Assembly: GCA_017979445.1 (NCBI GenBank)
Contig: CM030717.1
Location: 21,997,288 to 22,061,287 of the forward strand
Direction of reading: 5' to 3'
Source of the DNA: Akebia trifoliata
Lineage: Eukaryota; Streptophyta; Magnoliopsida; Ranunculales; Lardizabalaceae
Length of the DNA: 64,000 nucleotides
The translations under genes were made by a program, and so were the position numbers. This document shows positions 46,483 through 58,035 of this stretch, piece after piece; position 1 is the stretch's first letter, and each line of letters starts with the position of its first letter. The notes under the pieces were generated by a model that worked only from the letters and a program-made list of their open reading frames with translations, searched no databases and was not told where the DNA came from.

Positions 46483-46567
46483 TGGCTTGCCTAACATCTT
46501 TCAAAATTTTCTCAAAATTTCACTATTTGATTTTGTTAAGATACAAATTAAAAACTCGGGGTATTAT
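46483..46567 (-). repeat. terminal fragment of the Tekay-like LTR
   Basis: Sequence ttctcaaaatttcactattt then aaaaactcggggtattat matches the right end of the solo LTR at 29584-32559. It abuts Athila RT sequence at 46568, so this is an insertion border. Confidence 0.65.
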
Positions 46568-46930
46568 ATGTACACTTTCCATTCGGTTTGGAGGGGAGTG
46601 GGGAAAAGATCATTGTCTTTGTTGACCACAATCGTGAATTTTGATTTCTTGGGTGTTACCTGCATTGGACTGGTCCAATGACTATCGAAAATGGGGTATA
46701 TGATACCCTCATTTTGCAAGTTAATTACTTCAGCTCTGATTGCTTCCTTTAAGATGGGATTTAGTCACCTCTACGGCTTTCGTGATGGTTTGGTGTTTTT
46801 TCCAGATGGATCTAGCATATCACCATAGAGGGGCTAATCCCCTTGATGTCGGCTATGGTTTACCCTATAGGCTTATGATATTTTCTCAAAACTTTGAGCA
46901 TCTTACCCTCTTGCATAGCATCTAAATCAG
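46568..46930 (-). pseudogene. Athila RT N-terminal fragment
   Basis: Minus-strand translation gives KMLKVLRKYHKPIG, stop, TIADIKGISPSMV, then EVINLQNEGIIYPIFDSHWT and SPMQVTPKKSKFTIVVNKDN. These match the same part of RT in the Athila-type element (25900-26200). Both ends are truncated. Confidence 0.75.
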
Positions 46931-48164
46931 ATGACGATGGATCCATAACAACTAGCATCCAACTTAAAGAAACTTAATCCAATGACGATGGATCACGAAG
47001 AACATGAGGAATAAGAGAAATAAATAACATGTGATGAAGATCTAAGGTTGGATGAAGAGAAATCTATTAAAAAAATATTAAAACATTTAATAACTTAAAG
47101 AAATAAAACTAAATTAAAAAAAAGTATTATTGCTTCATCAATCTTTGCAGATAGGGAGATTAACTAAGAAACATCCTAGAAACAATAATGAAAGAATTGA
47201 AAAAAAAAAACTCATCTTTATTGCTTCTGAATAATCTTGAAATACAACTTTTATTGTATTATTCAATTGCTACAATAAATAAAATCCTAAAAACTAAATA
47301 GGAAGAATAACAAAGAATTACTAAAGATGGGGGTTGAGAGAAAGATGGTAGAGATAGGGGTCGAAGAGAAGATTAAAAACTAAGGACTTAAAGACTTTCT
47401 ATAGAAGAAATTAAGGTTATTTTGGCAGCACGTTTTCACCCATAAAGCGTCTGAATTAGCTAAGCTTTGTGAAATGGAAATATTGTATTCTCTCTATCAG
47501 GATTCCAACTCAATTGACCTTCCCTGTTTCAATACCCGAGTCAAAAGTTATGTATTTAATGGTAAAACATGACAGATTAGGAGTCTTTAACTTGTTTGTA
47601 ATAGATTACCAATGAAAAATCCAAATTTGTCTTTCTTAGTGAAATACAAATTTATTTTCATCTGAATCAATTTTCTAATAGAGCCAAAAATTTTGGACAA
47701 AATGGAATAACGTAGCACATTTGGAGTGAAGGAAAACTTGATTCTATCAATATTTTTGTGGATCTAGGACCATCAGATCTCTTGGACCGTGTTTTGATCT
47801 TAAATTTAACTTGTAAGTTGATTTTGATTTTGACCTTGGTAGTTTTCCCTTTCTTGACTTCTCGACTTCGTTTGATTTATCTACAAAAATATAACACGCA
47901 ATCAAGATTCGTAAAATTTATAAAATTAGTTAATAAAATATGAAATATAATAATTTAAGTGGCGAGCACGATTTTTTGATTAAGATCGATGATATGAGTT
48001 AAAAAAACCTGTTTAGTGCCTTAGAAAATGACAGGAAAATATGGAATTTTAGGTACTTAACACCCTTCACTCCTTTACCTCTTGTGGTAGGTCATTATAA
48101 AAGTCTTTATCAATTTTTCAACCCCAAGTGTCATTTTCCCTCAAGTTTTTAGGGTTCTTCTTAT
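46931..48164. other. unclassified AT-rich sequence, possibly decayed Athila LTR
   Basis: No coding region is supported. tgacgatggatc occurs twice (46930 and 46981). The stretch 47400-48060 resembles the style of Athila LTRs on the minus strand, but I cannot align it to the LTRs in this window. Confidence 0.25.
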
Positions 48165-48420
48165 TTCTAGATATAGGATCATCTGAACTTATCGGTCTAG
48201 GTATGTTCATTCTCTCTAGTTCACCCAAATCTATAAGCCTAGGTGTGTTTTTTTCCATTTGGTTTGTTTCCCTTCTAGAGTTAGGATCACCTGAATCCAT
48301 AAATCTAAGTATGATTCTTTTTTTCAAATTCATCCAAATCCATATATCTAAGTGCGATCCTTGCACTTGAGTTCATTTGAATCCAGAGGTCTAGATGTGG
48401 TTTCTCTAAATTAATCCAAG
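48165..48420. repeat. degenerate tandem repeat around aggatca(t/c)ctgaa
   Basis: Related segments (aggatcatctgaacttatcg, aggatcacctgaatccataa, gttcatttgaatccagaggt, each followed by ctaagtatg-like sequence) recur at roughly 60-120 bp. The resulting open frame at 48128-48370 is a by-product. Confidence 0.5.
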
Positions 48421-49214
48421 TTCATACTTTCAAAGCTTTGATCTTTTAAGGGAGGGTCGCATCAATCACTTTACTGAAAAAACCGCACATACTTCCAAAC
48501 TCAAGACATTTTGTGAGATGATCGACTTCTCATTTGAGTCTTAACCCAAGCAAAAAAGGATCATCTATGTTTTTTCCACCCTAACCACTTTTGTGTAGTG
48601 GTTCGTCTAAGATAATCTCATTCAAGTTACAAATGGGATAATGATTTCCATTATTTCTCACATTCCCAAGCTTGAACATGGTTTTCCATGGATTGAAAGT
48701 CAAGAGGGCGTCAAGACCCTTAATTGAGACCACCCTTAGGTGGGACCTCCAATTATCTTCATCTTATCATTAATCTCGTGTCAATGTTTACTCAAACAAA
48801 TGTTTTTGCCAAGTGACCCAATCTCATTAGAGTATCTTTGATCTCACTCGTAAAATTCAACCAAGTTCTCTCAAAAGTTTCATCCAATCCTTCTTCCCAA
48901 GCTTAGGTATAAGTTTATGTTGGTGCAATTTTGTGTCATTTTTGTTTTCGTTTACAATTTTGTGTCATTTTTCTTCTTATTTGCAGCTCCGTGTCGCTTT
49001 TCCTTCTTATTCATAGCTTTGTGTTGCCGTAGTTTCGTGTCTCTTTTCTTTTTATTCAACTTCTATTCATTTACATTCCATATTCCCAAAACCACTTCTT
49101 TAAAAAAGTGTGTTATTTGTTTCTTAAGTTCTATTCGACTTTAAAAAAATAACAAAAAATTATAATATATATCATTACATGTATTTCCTTTATTTTATGA
49201 TAATACCATATGTT
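48421..49214. other. no recognisable gene
   Basis: AT-rich sequence with several imperfect copies of ttgtgtca(t)tttt between about 48930 and 49050. A possible left end of Ogre-like element B cannot be placed. Confidence 0.35.
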
Positions 49215-50586
49215 TTACTTTTTCCACCAAGGTACAAGGCTACTAGAGCAAAAGCCAACATTGGTCACAATAATCGTTCGTTACTTAAAAGCAAACGTTG
49301 GCCACAAGAGACCTTGTTTTTGCCTAAGATAGATTGGGCATATGTTACTATTCCTCCCCATTTTGGAGTATTTAGACCTGGCTTCGTCAAGATAAAAGTG
49401 ATGGTCATCACTAAAGCATCAAAGAAGGACCACTCCTGACTCATTTAGCTTGTAGAGGATGGGCAAATCCTTAGCAAATGGGAAAAGATCCCAGACACTC
49501 TTGATGAGATCCCAAATCTCTATGGCCTAAAAAATGCCATTGAACAAGTCTTTTCTTGAGGATCTTAACAAACCTTTGTCATCCGGAAGAGAAGTTCTGG
49601 AAGGTTCGTCTTCTTCAATAAAAGTGCATGAATCTATTTTTCATTATTTCAAAAATCAGAAAAAAAAAAAAAAAATCTTTGTTAAATGAATCATTTGATC
49701 AAACTAAATTAGAAAATATTGAATACGATTTCCATCTTGAGCTCGATTTTGATCTTATGGGAATTAAAGAAGAGAATGAGACTGAAGTAAAAGACACTCC
49801 TAAAAAGTTTGAGGAAATCTTAGAGTGTCATGAGGAAGGTATTCAACTAAATATTGATGAAATAGACTCTATAAACCTAGGAATCGAAGATGACCCAAAT
49901 ATTTAAAAAATTGGAGTTTTATTGTCCTCTCACCAAAAAATAAAGATGATCGAATTTTTGCTGCAATATCAAGATGTCTTTGCATGGTCTTACCAGGATA
50001 TTTTAGGATTGGATATTGATTTGGTTGTTCACAAGCTCCCAATCTTACTCGAATTCAGGCCAGTCAAACAGAAATAAAAAAGACTAAAGCCATGTGGACC
50101 TTGAAAGTAAAAAAACTAAGTTACAAAATAGTTCCAGGTAGGTTTTTTTAGAAGTTCCCATTTATATTGAGTAGCCTAACAACATCGTCTCAATGCCAAA
50201 GAATGATGGAAAAATCAGAATGTGTGTTGATTACAGAGATCTAAATAAAGCCAGTTCTAAATATGATTTTTCTTTGCCATACATCGACTCTCTCATCGCA
50301 ACACAACATGATATGACATGATTTCATTTATGGACAATTTCTTTGGTTATAATTAGATCAAAATGGCTGAGAAAAACTAAGAAAAGCTCGTATTCATTAC
50401 ACTTTGAGGCACTTTTCACTACATTGTCATGCCATTTGGGCTTAAAAATGTTGGGGCATAGTATCAACAAGCTATGACTATACTTTTCCACGACATGATA
50501 CATAGAGAAATGAAAGTTTACATGGATGATATGATCACAAAATCAAGTTTGGAAGAAGACTACATGGTAAATTTGCATAAGATATT
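49215..50586 (+). pseudogene. pol: pre-RT region and RT first half of Ogre-like element B
   Basis: Open stretches at 49215-49439 and 49628-49906 form a basic then acidic linker (KFEEILECHEEGIQLNIDEI). RT begins LLQYQDVFAWSYQDILGLDI DLVVHKLPI in spirit (near 49950), then MPKNDGKIRMCVDYRDLNKA, MPFGLKNVG and the catalytic YMDDM, which is intact (in 50474-50586). Several stops and at least three frameshifts occur. It is cut at 50586. Confidence 0.8.
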
Positions 50587-51859
50587 TGATTTGTGTCTTA
50601 AAATATTGATTTATCCGCATATTTCTCAGATAATTGTCTCAGTTTCTGTCCCTAGTTTACTATATAAAGTAAATAAACATGTTAAGCCTCAAATAATCAC
50701 GTTGTATATTCCACTATGTTAAAGAGGCTTATTTACATGAAATAATTGCATTTGTCAGAAGTTTGATTACGCACGTGTTCACTATGTAGGTTAAAGATCA
50801 AATCATCAAAGATGAACCTAAAATCAAGAAAGTAATTTTGCATTACAATCAGGAGGACCTAGAAGCAACCCAGTCAAAACTCAGCCCCCAAAAGTGATGA
50901 CATTTCCATGTGGCTGTGGAATTTAAATAGATCGTCTTAATTTTTTGGGATTTTACTCTACATGTGAGATTATTAGCAATAGTGATGATGATTAAAAAAA
51001 GTTCCTTCCAGAACCTCAGATTTCTATAAATAAAGTCATTTCTCAATGAAAAAAAGGCTCCATCTTCCTTTAACTTAAGGCCTTTGATCTTTTCACTTGT
51101 ATTTTTCATTTAGTTTAGTTTCCATTAAAGTTTTATAAATTTGTAAAAGAGAAAATAGTGTAATCTTTGGTCATCAATAAAAAGATGAGTTTTCTTATTT
51201 CGTTCTTCTTGTCTCCTTACTATGATCTTAGGCTAACTCTTCCTTCCATTGGAGAGTATCGAAACCTAGAACAAACTTAAATTCTACTTTAATTTAGTTT
51301 CCATTTATCTTACCTGGCTTTTATGTTTATGAGCTCACTTCAAAGCTTGTCCAACTCTTATGGACTAAGGCTAAAATGGACTCTTACACCTTTTATGCTA
51401 AGTTTGATGAAAAATGCTTAGATAAGTTCAAGATGCTTCATGCATCTTCAGATACTTGATGGTAGGAGCTTCATACATGAGTGAGTGAATGAGCTTTACC
51501 TTAGGTTCTTTAAATTCACACTTCCATTGTTAAACCTTCCAATCCAATGAGCTAACCCCAAACCCTTAGGATTGAGTTAAAAAAAGAATAGAAAATAGAT
51601 TAGGTTGGATTGAGTTGCTTTTGGTGGAGAATTCTCTAAATGTATTTCTCTCTATTTTTTAGCTTAATTTTATCTCTAATAGTTTAATTTCCAGCAACAT
51701 TTGATTTTCTTTTGGTGACCTTAAAACCTCAAAACAATTTATAGTTTTGGTTGATTCAGTTTCATATTCTTGGCATGATTCTACCCCCTTTCCTAGTGTT
51801 CAACCCTTACTTGCTTCCCAAGTTTGATTTTAAATTTTAAATTTTTTCTATACACATCA
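50587..51859 (+). repeat. solo LTR, Athila-type (1273 bp), duplication ATATT/GTATT
   Basis: It starts tgatttgtgtcttaaaatat, aligning base for base in phase with tgatgagtatctcgaaacac at 32881. It ends tacacatca. ATATT (50582-50586) and GTATT (51860-51864) differ at one base. RT sequence continues across it. It contains the acaatcaggagg region and a TATA box; no internal genes. Confidence 0.85.
51025..51033 (+). promoter_or_regulatory. TATA box of the Athila-type solo LTR
   Basis: TATAAATAA within tttctataaataaagtc, at the position equivalent to 33226-33233. Confidence 0.5.
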
Positions 51860-52018
51860 GTATTTAATCGACTCAAGAAGTACATTCTCAGACTCAGTTT
51901 AGTGAAATATGTATTTGGGGCACATTCAAGCAAATTTTTAAAGTTAATTGTCAATAGAAGTTGTATTGAAATAAATCCAGCAAAAACGAAGTCGATCATT
52001 GGGATGCGAGCACCCTAG
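51860..52018 (+). pseudogene. RT segment of Ogre-like element B between two solo LTRs
   Basis: Translation VFNRLKKYILRLSLVKYVFG then LKLIVNRSCIEINPAKTKSI matches the RT block after YMDDM ('LF.RLRKY.LRLNPAKC.FGV... GIE.DPAK'). It is bounded on both sides by target-site copies. Confidence 0.85.
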
Positions 52019-53558
52019 TGTAGACACCTCAATTTTGTACTTGCCTGATTAATCAACTCGTCAACCCGATTGCGATAGTTGCCAATGATGGATGAATATT
52101 CTAAAGTTTTTATTTGTTATTAGATGTGTTTTCAAAACTCGGATGAGAGATTTTAAGTAAATAAATTTTAAAAACCACGCTATGCTAGGAAAATATGACC
52201 TAAAACATAAAAATCATCATTTTGAGATAAAAATAAGTTTTACGAGAAAAATTACTAAAAAGTGATCAAATTATCAAAATACCCCTAAAATTAGAACATC
52301 CTTAGAGTCTACATTACGCTTAGAAAAATCCTTTCGAACACATAAAACAAGAAACTAAAATCAAATAAATCGTTTCACCAATTTTCACAAAATTTGACAA
52401 AATTACGAAAATACTCCTCATAGGGTCTACTATCATTTCAAACCAAAATCCACAAGTGACACAAACTAATACTCTCATTAAATTCTTATGAAAAATTGAT
52501 TCTAAAACATTTTAAAATGTCAAAAAATAACTTCTCAACTCAAAAATCCTTTTTGAGGACAAAATAATAATTTTCTAATCCTAAAATTTAAAAATCTGAA
52601 ACCAATAATTAAAATAGAAACTAATTTAAAGTGAAATCTTAATAAATCAAATTAAAATTTTTGAACAAATAAATTCAATTAAACTTATAGGCCAAATTTT
52701 AAATGGTGGCCCATTTAATCAAGTGGGGCCCACCTGATATTTCATAAAGAACCCTCTACCGAGGATCTCAAAGAATTCAAAATATTTCATAAAGAATCCT
52801 CTATTGGGGGGTTCTCCAAAATTAAAAAAACTCACTCTATGCAAGTCAAAAAATTTAAAATTTAAAATTCAAATAAAACCTAATTGAAAAGTAATCTAAA
52901 TCACTCAACAAATTAGTTAGAGATAGACCTTATATATCTCTAAGAATTCAATATTATCATAAAACTCTTTAAAAAGGAGCCTCTACCACTTAATTTTGTA
53001 GCTTAAAAGAAATCCTAAAAAATCAAGGTAAAAAACTCTCCCAATATTTCTCAAAACACTAAATTTGGAGTTCCAAGCCAATACCTAACCCCAAGCCCTA
53101 ATTTTTAATCTAAAAAACACCCATCAACCCTAAAGACACCCTCAAAATAGTAAAAACATCTAGATCTAAAAGAAGAAAGTCTCATCTTGAAAATCGGAAG
53201 CAGATCTAACAAGAAAGATAAAACGAAAAGATTCACACGAGGAATGCTCACCGTCAGTTTTTGAGGGAACAAATCGTCACAATCACTTAGGTAAAAACAC
53301 AGATAATTTTTTTATTATTATAGATTTAGACTGTTTTGCAATATAAATCTTTGGGAAGAGTAGATATCGATTTTGTCGGATAGGATTGGTGCCTAACACC
53401 TTCCAATCCCATAACCTGGTCCTTGTACCTATAATCTTTTCATAGTACTATGGTCTTTGTCTATTTATAGTCATGTTTTGGGTCCTAGATCGTAAAACTA
53501 GGTAGTGACTCTAAAAAAAGAAAAATCAGATTTGTACCCGTGGATCGAGGCGCTTTCA
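52019..53558 (+). repeat. solo LTR of the Ogre-like family (1540 bp), duplication CCTAG/CCCAG
   Basis: It starts TGTAGACACCTC and ends GAGGCGCTTTCA. Flanks CCTAG (52014-52018) and CCCAG (53559-53563) differ at one base. It is the most diverged LTR of the family here. It lacks the TTGAC array (one AGTCAA left near 52850), and the TATA region reads ctttaaaaagg near 52970. Confidence 0.9.
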
Positions 53559-54700
53559 CCCAGTTAGAAAAACATATAAAAGGTTTTTTGGGAAAAAATC
53601 CAATACATCAACCGATTCATCGTATAATTAACTATTTTTTTGTGAACCAGCATTTAAATTACTCAAAAAGGAAGAGCTTAACGAATGGAACTCAAATTGT
53701 TAAGAAACATTCGATAGATCAAGAAGTACCTGTTAAATTCGTCAATCCTAGTTTTTCTAACTCTAGGATGACCTCTTTTAATATATCTCTCAATGCTTAA
53801 AACACCAATGGGTTGTGTACTGGGGCAGTATGACAAAACAAGATGCAAAGACAAACTATATGTTACCCCAATAAAAAATTCATAGATTATGAGGTAAGGT
53901 ATACAACTCTTGTGAAGACATGTTGTGTTCTTGTCTAGTTATCTCAACTACTACAATACTACACATTAAGATATTCTGTCAAGCTCATTGCTTGCATGAA
54001 TCCTCTAAAGTACTTGTTTGAAAAACTCACATTAGTCGGTTGTACTACAAAATGACAACTTTTATTGTCTGAGTTCGACACCATCTATCTCACTCAAAAA
54101 GTCATCAAGAGAAGGCTATTACTGACTATCTAGCTAAGCACCTTCTACCGGATTATCAACCCCTGAAGACAAACTTCGCGAATGAAGTTATTCTATTCGC
54201 CGAATCTAATGAAAAAGAAGAGTCAAGTTGGAAATTATTCTTTGATAGAACATCCCATCAGAAAGGAAATAAAATTGGGATAGTAATGGTTAAGCCTGAT
54301 GGATCGATTTTCTTATTGCTATTAGACTAAGATTTCAATGTTCAAAAAGCTGAGAATGAAGCATGTATTATAAGTTTAAAAACAACAATTGATCTCCATG
54401 TTGACGAGATTGATGTCTTTGGAGATTCAAGCCTGACTATTTGTCAGATAATAGGAGACTTAAGGACACATGTTGGTGCTGTGTTATGAGTACCTCGAGG
54501 AACTAAGTTCAAATTTTCTTGGAAAACTTTTACTTACATGCCTAGAGCCAATAACCAATTTTCCGATGCATTGGTAACTTTTATTTCAATGGTTAACATT
54601 TCTGATGGTGTAAAAATTGATCCATCAGAAATTGGAATTCAAAATGAACCATCTTATTGCTTACTAGTCAACGATGCCAGACATAACGAAAACCATGGTT
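53559..54700 (+). pseudogene. RT C-terminus and two RNases H of Ogre-like element B
   Basis: TQLEKHIKGFLGK resumes RT after the LTR. RNase H traces: PMGCVLGQYDKTR, FIDYEVRYTTLVKTCCVLV, ACMNPLKYLFEKLTLVG. A second, Tat-type RNase H follows: KLFFDGTSHQ-like block (54230), NEACIISLKTTIDL, VFGDSSLTICQIIGD and ANNQFSDALVTF. Frames change repeatedly. Dual RNase H again supports Tat/Ogre. Confidence 0.75.
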
Positions 54701-55590
54701 TTATGACATCATGAATTGTATGTAAAGAATTTTCCCCTAGATGCCACACTAATATACCGCAAGACTACTCAAAAGTTGATAGTACAGCTATTCCTGAGCA
54801 ACGGAATCCTTTACAAGAGATCACACAGTGAAATTCTTTTCTATTACATAGCAGAAACAAAGTTTAAGAGATTAATTGAAATAATTCATGTGGGAGTCCG
54901 TGGACCTCACATGAATGGCCACAAACGCACTTAGAAGATCAGAAGAATGAGGTAAGTAGATTGTTATCTGCATGTCAGAAATTGCCATTTGTACCAAATC
55001 TATGCTAATAAGATCAATGCACCCCCTACAAAATTGCACAATATTACTACCCTTTGTCTTTTTACCTCTATGGGGCATAGATGCCATTGAACCCATCAAC
55101 CTAAAAGCTTCCAATAGGGGCACCACTTCATTCTAGTTGCAATTGATTATTTTACTAAGTGCATTGAAGCAATATCCTATACCAGCATCACCAAAGGACA
55201 CGTTCAAAAGTTCATCAAATGCAATATCATTTATTGATATGGTCTCCCGAGCGGGATAATATCTGACAATGCTCTAAACTTCAAGAACAATGACACAATT
55301 AAAATGTGCGAGGATTTTCAAATTACCTATCACAATTCAATTTTGTACAAACCAGAGATGAATGAAGCAGTTGAAGTAACCAACAAGAACATGAAGAAGA
55401 TTGTCAAGAAAATGAAAATCACTTGCAAACATTGGTACGATATGCTACCTTTCGCTCTCTACACTTATCGAACATCTATCAAAACTTCAACTAGGGTGAC
55501 CCATTTTCATTAATGTATAGAATGAAGGCAGTGATACTTGTAAAAGTTGAGATTCTTTACTTCCGGGTGTTGATAGGGAGCTCACTTCGA
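54701..55590 (+). pseudogene. integrase of Ogre-like element B
   Basis: The open part 54716-54934 includes LFLSNGILYKRSHSEILFYY and HVGVRGPHMNGHK (first zinc-domain His residues). Further blocks are spread over frames: YQIYANKINAPP-like, WPFYLYGAD-like and VAIDYFTKCIEA. The open stretch 55304-55513 has NSILYKPEMNEAVEVTNKNM with the catalytic Glu, and MLPFALYTYRTSIKTST. It ends abruptly after MKAVILVKVEI at a junction with minus-strand sequence. Confidence 0.75.
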
Positions 55591-55882
55591 TGACGATGAA
55601 CTTGGTCATCAAGGTTGCTGGTCTTACCTACACGGGCAAGACTATCTCTCCCCATGGTTGGTTTGTTTTCCCATCAAAATCAATTAAAGGGGCTCCCACT
55701 GAGGTAAGCACTTTTCTGTTAAGACCCATCTTCAAAAAGGCTGAAGCATACAAAATGTCAATAGAACTACCGTTGTCGATCAATACCCTCTTGAGAATGA
55801 AGGTGCCTACTTGAAGGGTTACTACTAGTGCATCATAATGGGGCCTCACTACCCCATCCAGATCCCTGTCCGTGAAAGCCAT
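55591..55882 (-). pseudogene. aspartic protease of the minus-strand Tat fragment (truncated)
   Basis: MAFTDRDLDGVVRPHYDALV, then LIDNGSSIDILYASAFLKMG. The catalytic Asp (D-N-G-S-S) is intact, unlike the other proteases in the window. FDGKTNQPWGEIVLPV follows, and the frame is lost near 55628. The downstream part is cut off at the junction. Confidence 0.85.
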
Positions 55883-56099
55883 GGTCTGTTATTTGTAGGG
55901 CTCTGTCTACTTTATAAGCCCGCTTTGGCTATGTAGATGTGAATGGTGCTCTGCTTGTTACCTCTTGATTCTTTCGTCAGCCCTGCTAAAGCCTGACCTT
56001 TTACTATCATGCTTAAGGACAACATGTATAACTATTGCCCTTCAATAGATAGCTGGACAGGCCACTAATTCCTATCTCAAGGTAGATTCTCTCTCTATC

Positions 56100-57404
56100 T
56101 TCTGGGCAGGTCCTTTAGTCTATCCTACTCTACCAACCTTTGCAGAAACCTTCTCAATGCCAGACACCTGTTGGTGGTATGTACCTGTACCTTGTGATAC
56201 TCGCAGTATCACTTATCTTGATTTATTTAATCTCGAGGAAGTAGCGTTGGCCACTCAAAGTAAGGCTCATTCACTATGAGTGGTAAAATCTCGCTAGGGG
56301 GCATAGAGAAATATATCTTTTATTTCCTCCGTTTCTTGTCCTGCTTGAGCGGTCTTTTCCCACTTTACTATTGTAGTTGATGCTGTTTGCTGGGCTTCGC
56401 CACAGTATGTATTACTTTGTTCTTTTCGATCGAATTTCGGGGATCATCTTCTAATTTAATATATTTTTCTACTCTTTCGAACAACTCATTTAATGTTTCT
56501 GGTCTCTTCTTCACAAGAGACCTATATAACCCTAAGCCAGATGTCAAAGAGTTTTTGAATGCCACCACTGCCGTTCTCTCATCTCAACTCTCTAGGGACA
56601 TCGCTTCTTCCCTAAATCTCCCTGTAAACTTTCTGATGCTTTTCCTAGACTGCATTCTCATGTTGGTAGAGTGTCTTCGTCTCCGCCACTATTTATATTA
56701 CCAATGTACTATGTTACAAAGACAATACAAGGTTCCTCTACTAATCTACATGTCAACTTGTGGAGCCAAGTTAATGCGTTTCCTTGCAGGCTATAAGGGA
56801 ATAACTTGCACATTAATCCTTCATTTTCTTCTCACAAAGTAAACATCTGTTGAAAGTGGAATAGATGTTTTACTGGGTATTTTATCCCTGAATAAGGGGT
56901 GAAACGTGACAGTATAAACTTCTTCAAAATTTCTCCTGTCAAGATCTCCGTTGTAAAGGAAGACTTCTGAATTCTCCTGATAACTTGCACTGCTACTATG
57001 CCAATATATGTACTCTTCATAGTCTCCTTCTCTCTCTGGATCATCTCTCTGATCTCCTTTTGAGTCAGACCCATTGGAGGTTCTGCTCAAGTAGTTGCAG
57101 TGGCAACTTTTGTCTCCCCTTCTCCCATTGAGATCAACGATTAAGAACTTCTTTTTGTATTTGAAGCGCGATCATCTCTAACAGGAGGATGAGGATCTCT
57201 CGGAGGGAGATCTTGTCTTGCTGGCTGTTGGTTCTCAAGACATTTACTCAAGTTTCGCTTCTATTTGGCTAAGTCATCCATATTTTTCTGCATCTCCTTT
57301 TGCTGCTTCCTCATGGCTTTTTAAATTTTCAAGAGTTGAGCATTGGCGGTTGGTGCCACAGGTGGGGGTGCATTGACTTCAGTGGTTCTAGTGGATCTCA
57401 CCAT
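56100..57404 (-). pseudogene. gag: gag of the minus-strand Tat fragment
   Basis: Minus-strand ATG 57404-57402 starts MVRSTRTTEVNAPPPVAPTA, followed by KAMRKQQKEMQKNMDDLAK and a proline/arginine-rich part. The gag domain is broken; FKNSLTSGLGLYRSLVKKRP and LNELFERVEKYIKLEDDP are open at 56568-56368. A knuckle-like YCEYHKVQVHTTNRC lies near 56200. Stops and shifts throughout. Confidence 0.75.
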
Positions 57405-57434
57405 TATTTTGACTGAAATCAATATGCTATTGGT

Positions 57435-57452
57435 TTTCCATAGACGTCGTCA
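57435..57452 (-). other. degenerate primer-binding site of the minus-strand Tat fragment
   Basis: TGACGACGTCTATGGAAA on the minus strand resembles the Tat-type TGGCGCCGTCTGTGGGAA, with three G-to-A changes and one C-to-A. It lies 31 bp before the gag ATG. Confidence 0.6.
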
Positions 57453-58035
57453 GATTTCTATGGTCAAAATCCAGTGAACGGTGCTGATGGGCTCTGTCTT
57501 ATAGGTCTGAAGTTAGTCCTGTCACCTCCCTTTTTGTGCCGACGTGGTACCTGCCTAAAACTCTCCAACGCTTAAGTTAGAGAAGCATATGAACAATCTA
57601 ATAAATTGGTTAAACCTCCAATCCGCCAAAAGATCATTTCTTCTGTGCTAATCGTGCTATTTATAGATATTTCCTACTAATCAGGGTTTTTGTTTCTCAC
57701 GAGGGGTGATCCCAGGGAATCCCTTGATTCCTTGGATCCCAAAATGAAATGTGGATCTTCTAGATTGGATATACTATACTAGGGAGATCACCTCCGAGAT
57801 CTTAGGACTTGACGTGCACATATCAAGATTATAGGTATTCTTTAACTAGGTTTGCCTTGTTTGGTAGGCCATGTCTTATTTAGTACAACTCTGCTTTTCT
57901 AAGAAGACTAGGTACTCTTTATTTTGACCTGCCCTGCTGTTGGGTAGCGCCCATATGCTAATTTGCACATGGTACCACTCAACCGGCTTGGATACGTGTA
58001 CGGTCTAGATAATTGACCAGTTATTTCCCTCTACA
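57453..58035 (-). repeat. 5' LTR of the minus-strand Tat fragment
   Basis: The stretch lies upstream of the primer site. On the minus strand it probably starts TGTAGAGGGAAATAAC (ending at 58035) and has TATAAATAG at 57657-57666. No partner LTR is found, so the outer boundary is inferred from the TG start alone. Confidence 0.55.
57657..57666 (-). promoter_or_regulatory. TATA box of the minus-strand Tat LTR
   Basis: CTATAAATAG on the minus strand, about 205 bp before the primer site. Confidence 0.6.

Larger units (their letters stand above)
40816..46567 (-). mobile_element. Tekay/Del-like Ty3/gypsy element, minus strand, degenerate
   Basis: From right to left: a piece of LTR (46567-46483), gag N-terminus (46388), protease, RT (split by a solo LTR), RNase H and integrase. 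Integrase C-terminus wording (HVSMLKKYLPDPSHM) and protease/RT motifs fit the Tekay/Del group of chromoviruses. No chromodomain is visible beyond the stop at 40965. Gag is mostly deleted. Confidence 0.75.
49215..55590 (+). mobile_element. Ogre-like element B, pol only, with two solo LTR insertions
   Basis: Pre-RT linker, RT, two RNases H and integrase appear in order on the + strand once the solo LTRs at 50587-51859 and 52019-53558 are removed. No LTR or gag of its own is seen. The right end abuts a minus-strand Tat fragment at about 55590. Confidence 0.8.
55591..58035 (-). mobile_element. 5' half of a second Tat-lineage element, minus strand
   Basis: From right to left: an LTR ending in CA on the + strand at 58035, primer site, gag and protease, then truncation at about 55591 against element B. 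RT onward is absent. Confidence 0.75.

Noticed and set aside
20050..55590. Ogre-like A (20-40 kb) and Ogre-like B (49-55 kb) as one element split by later insertions
   Set aside because: Both are + strand and gag precedes pol, but a trace of the RT start already appears near 40345 and the RT start of B is at about 49950, so two copies are more likely.
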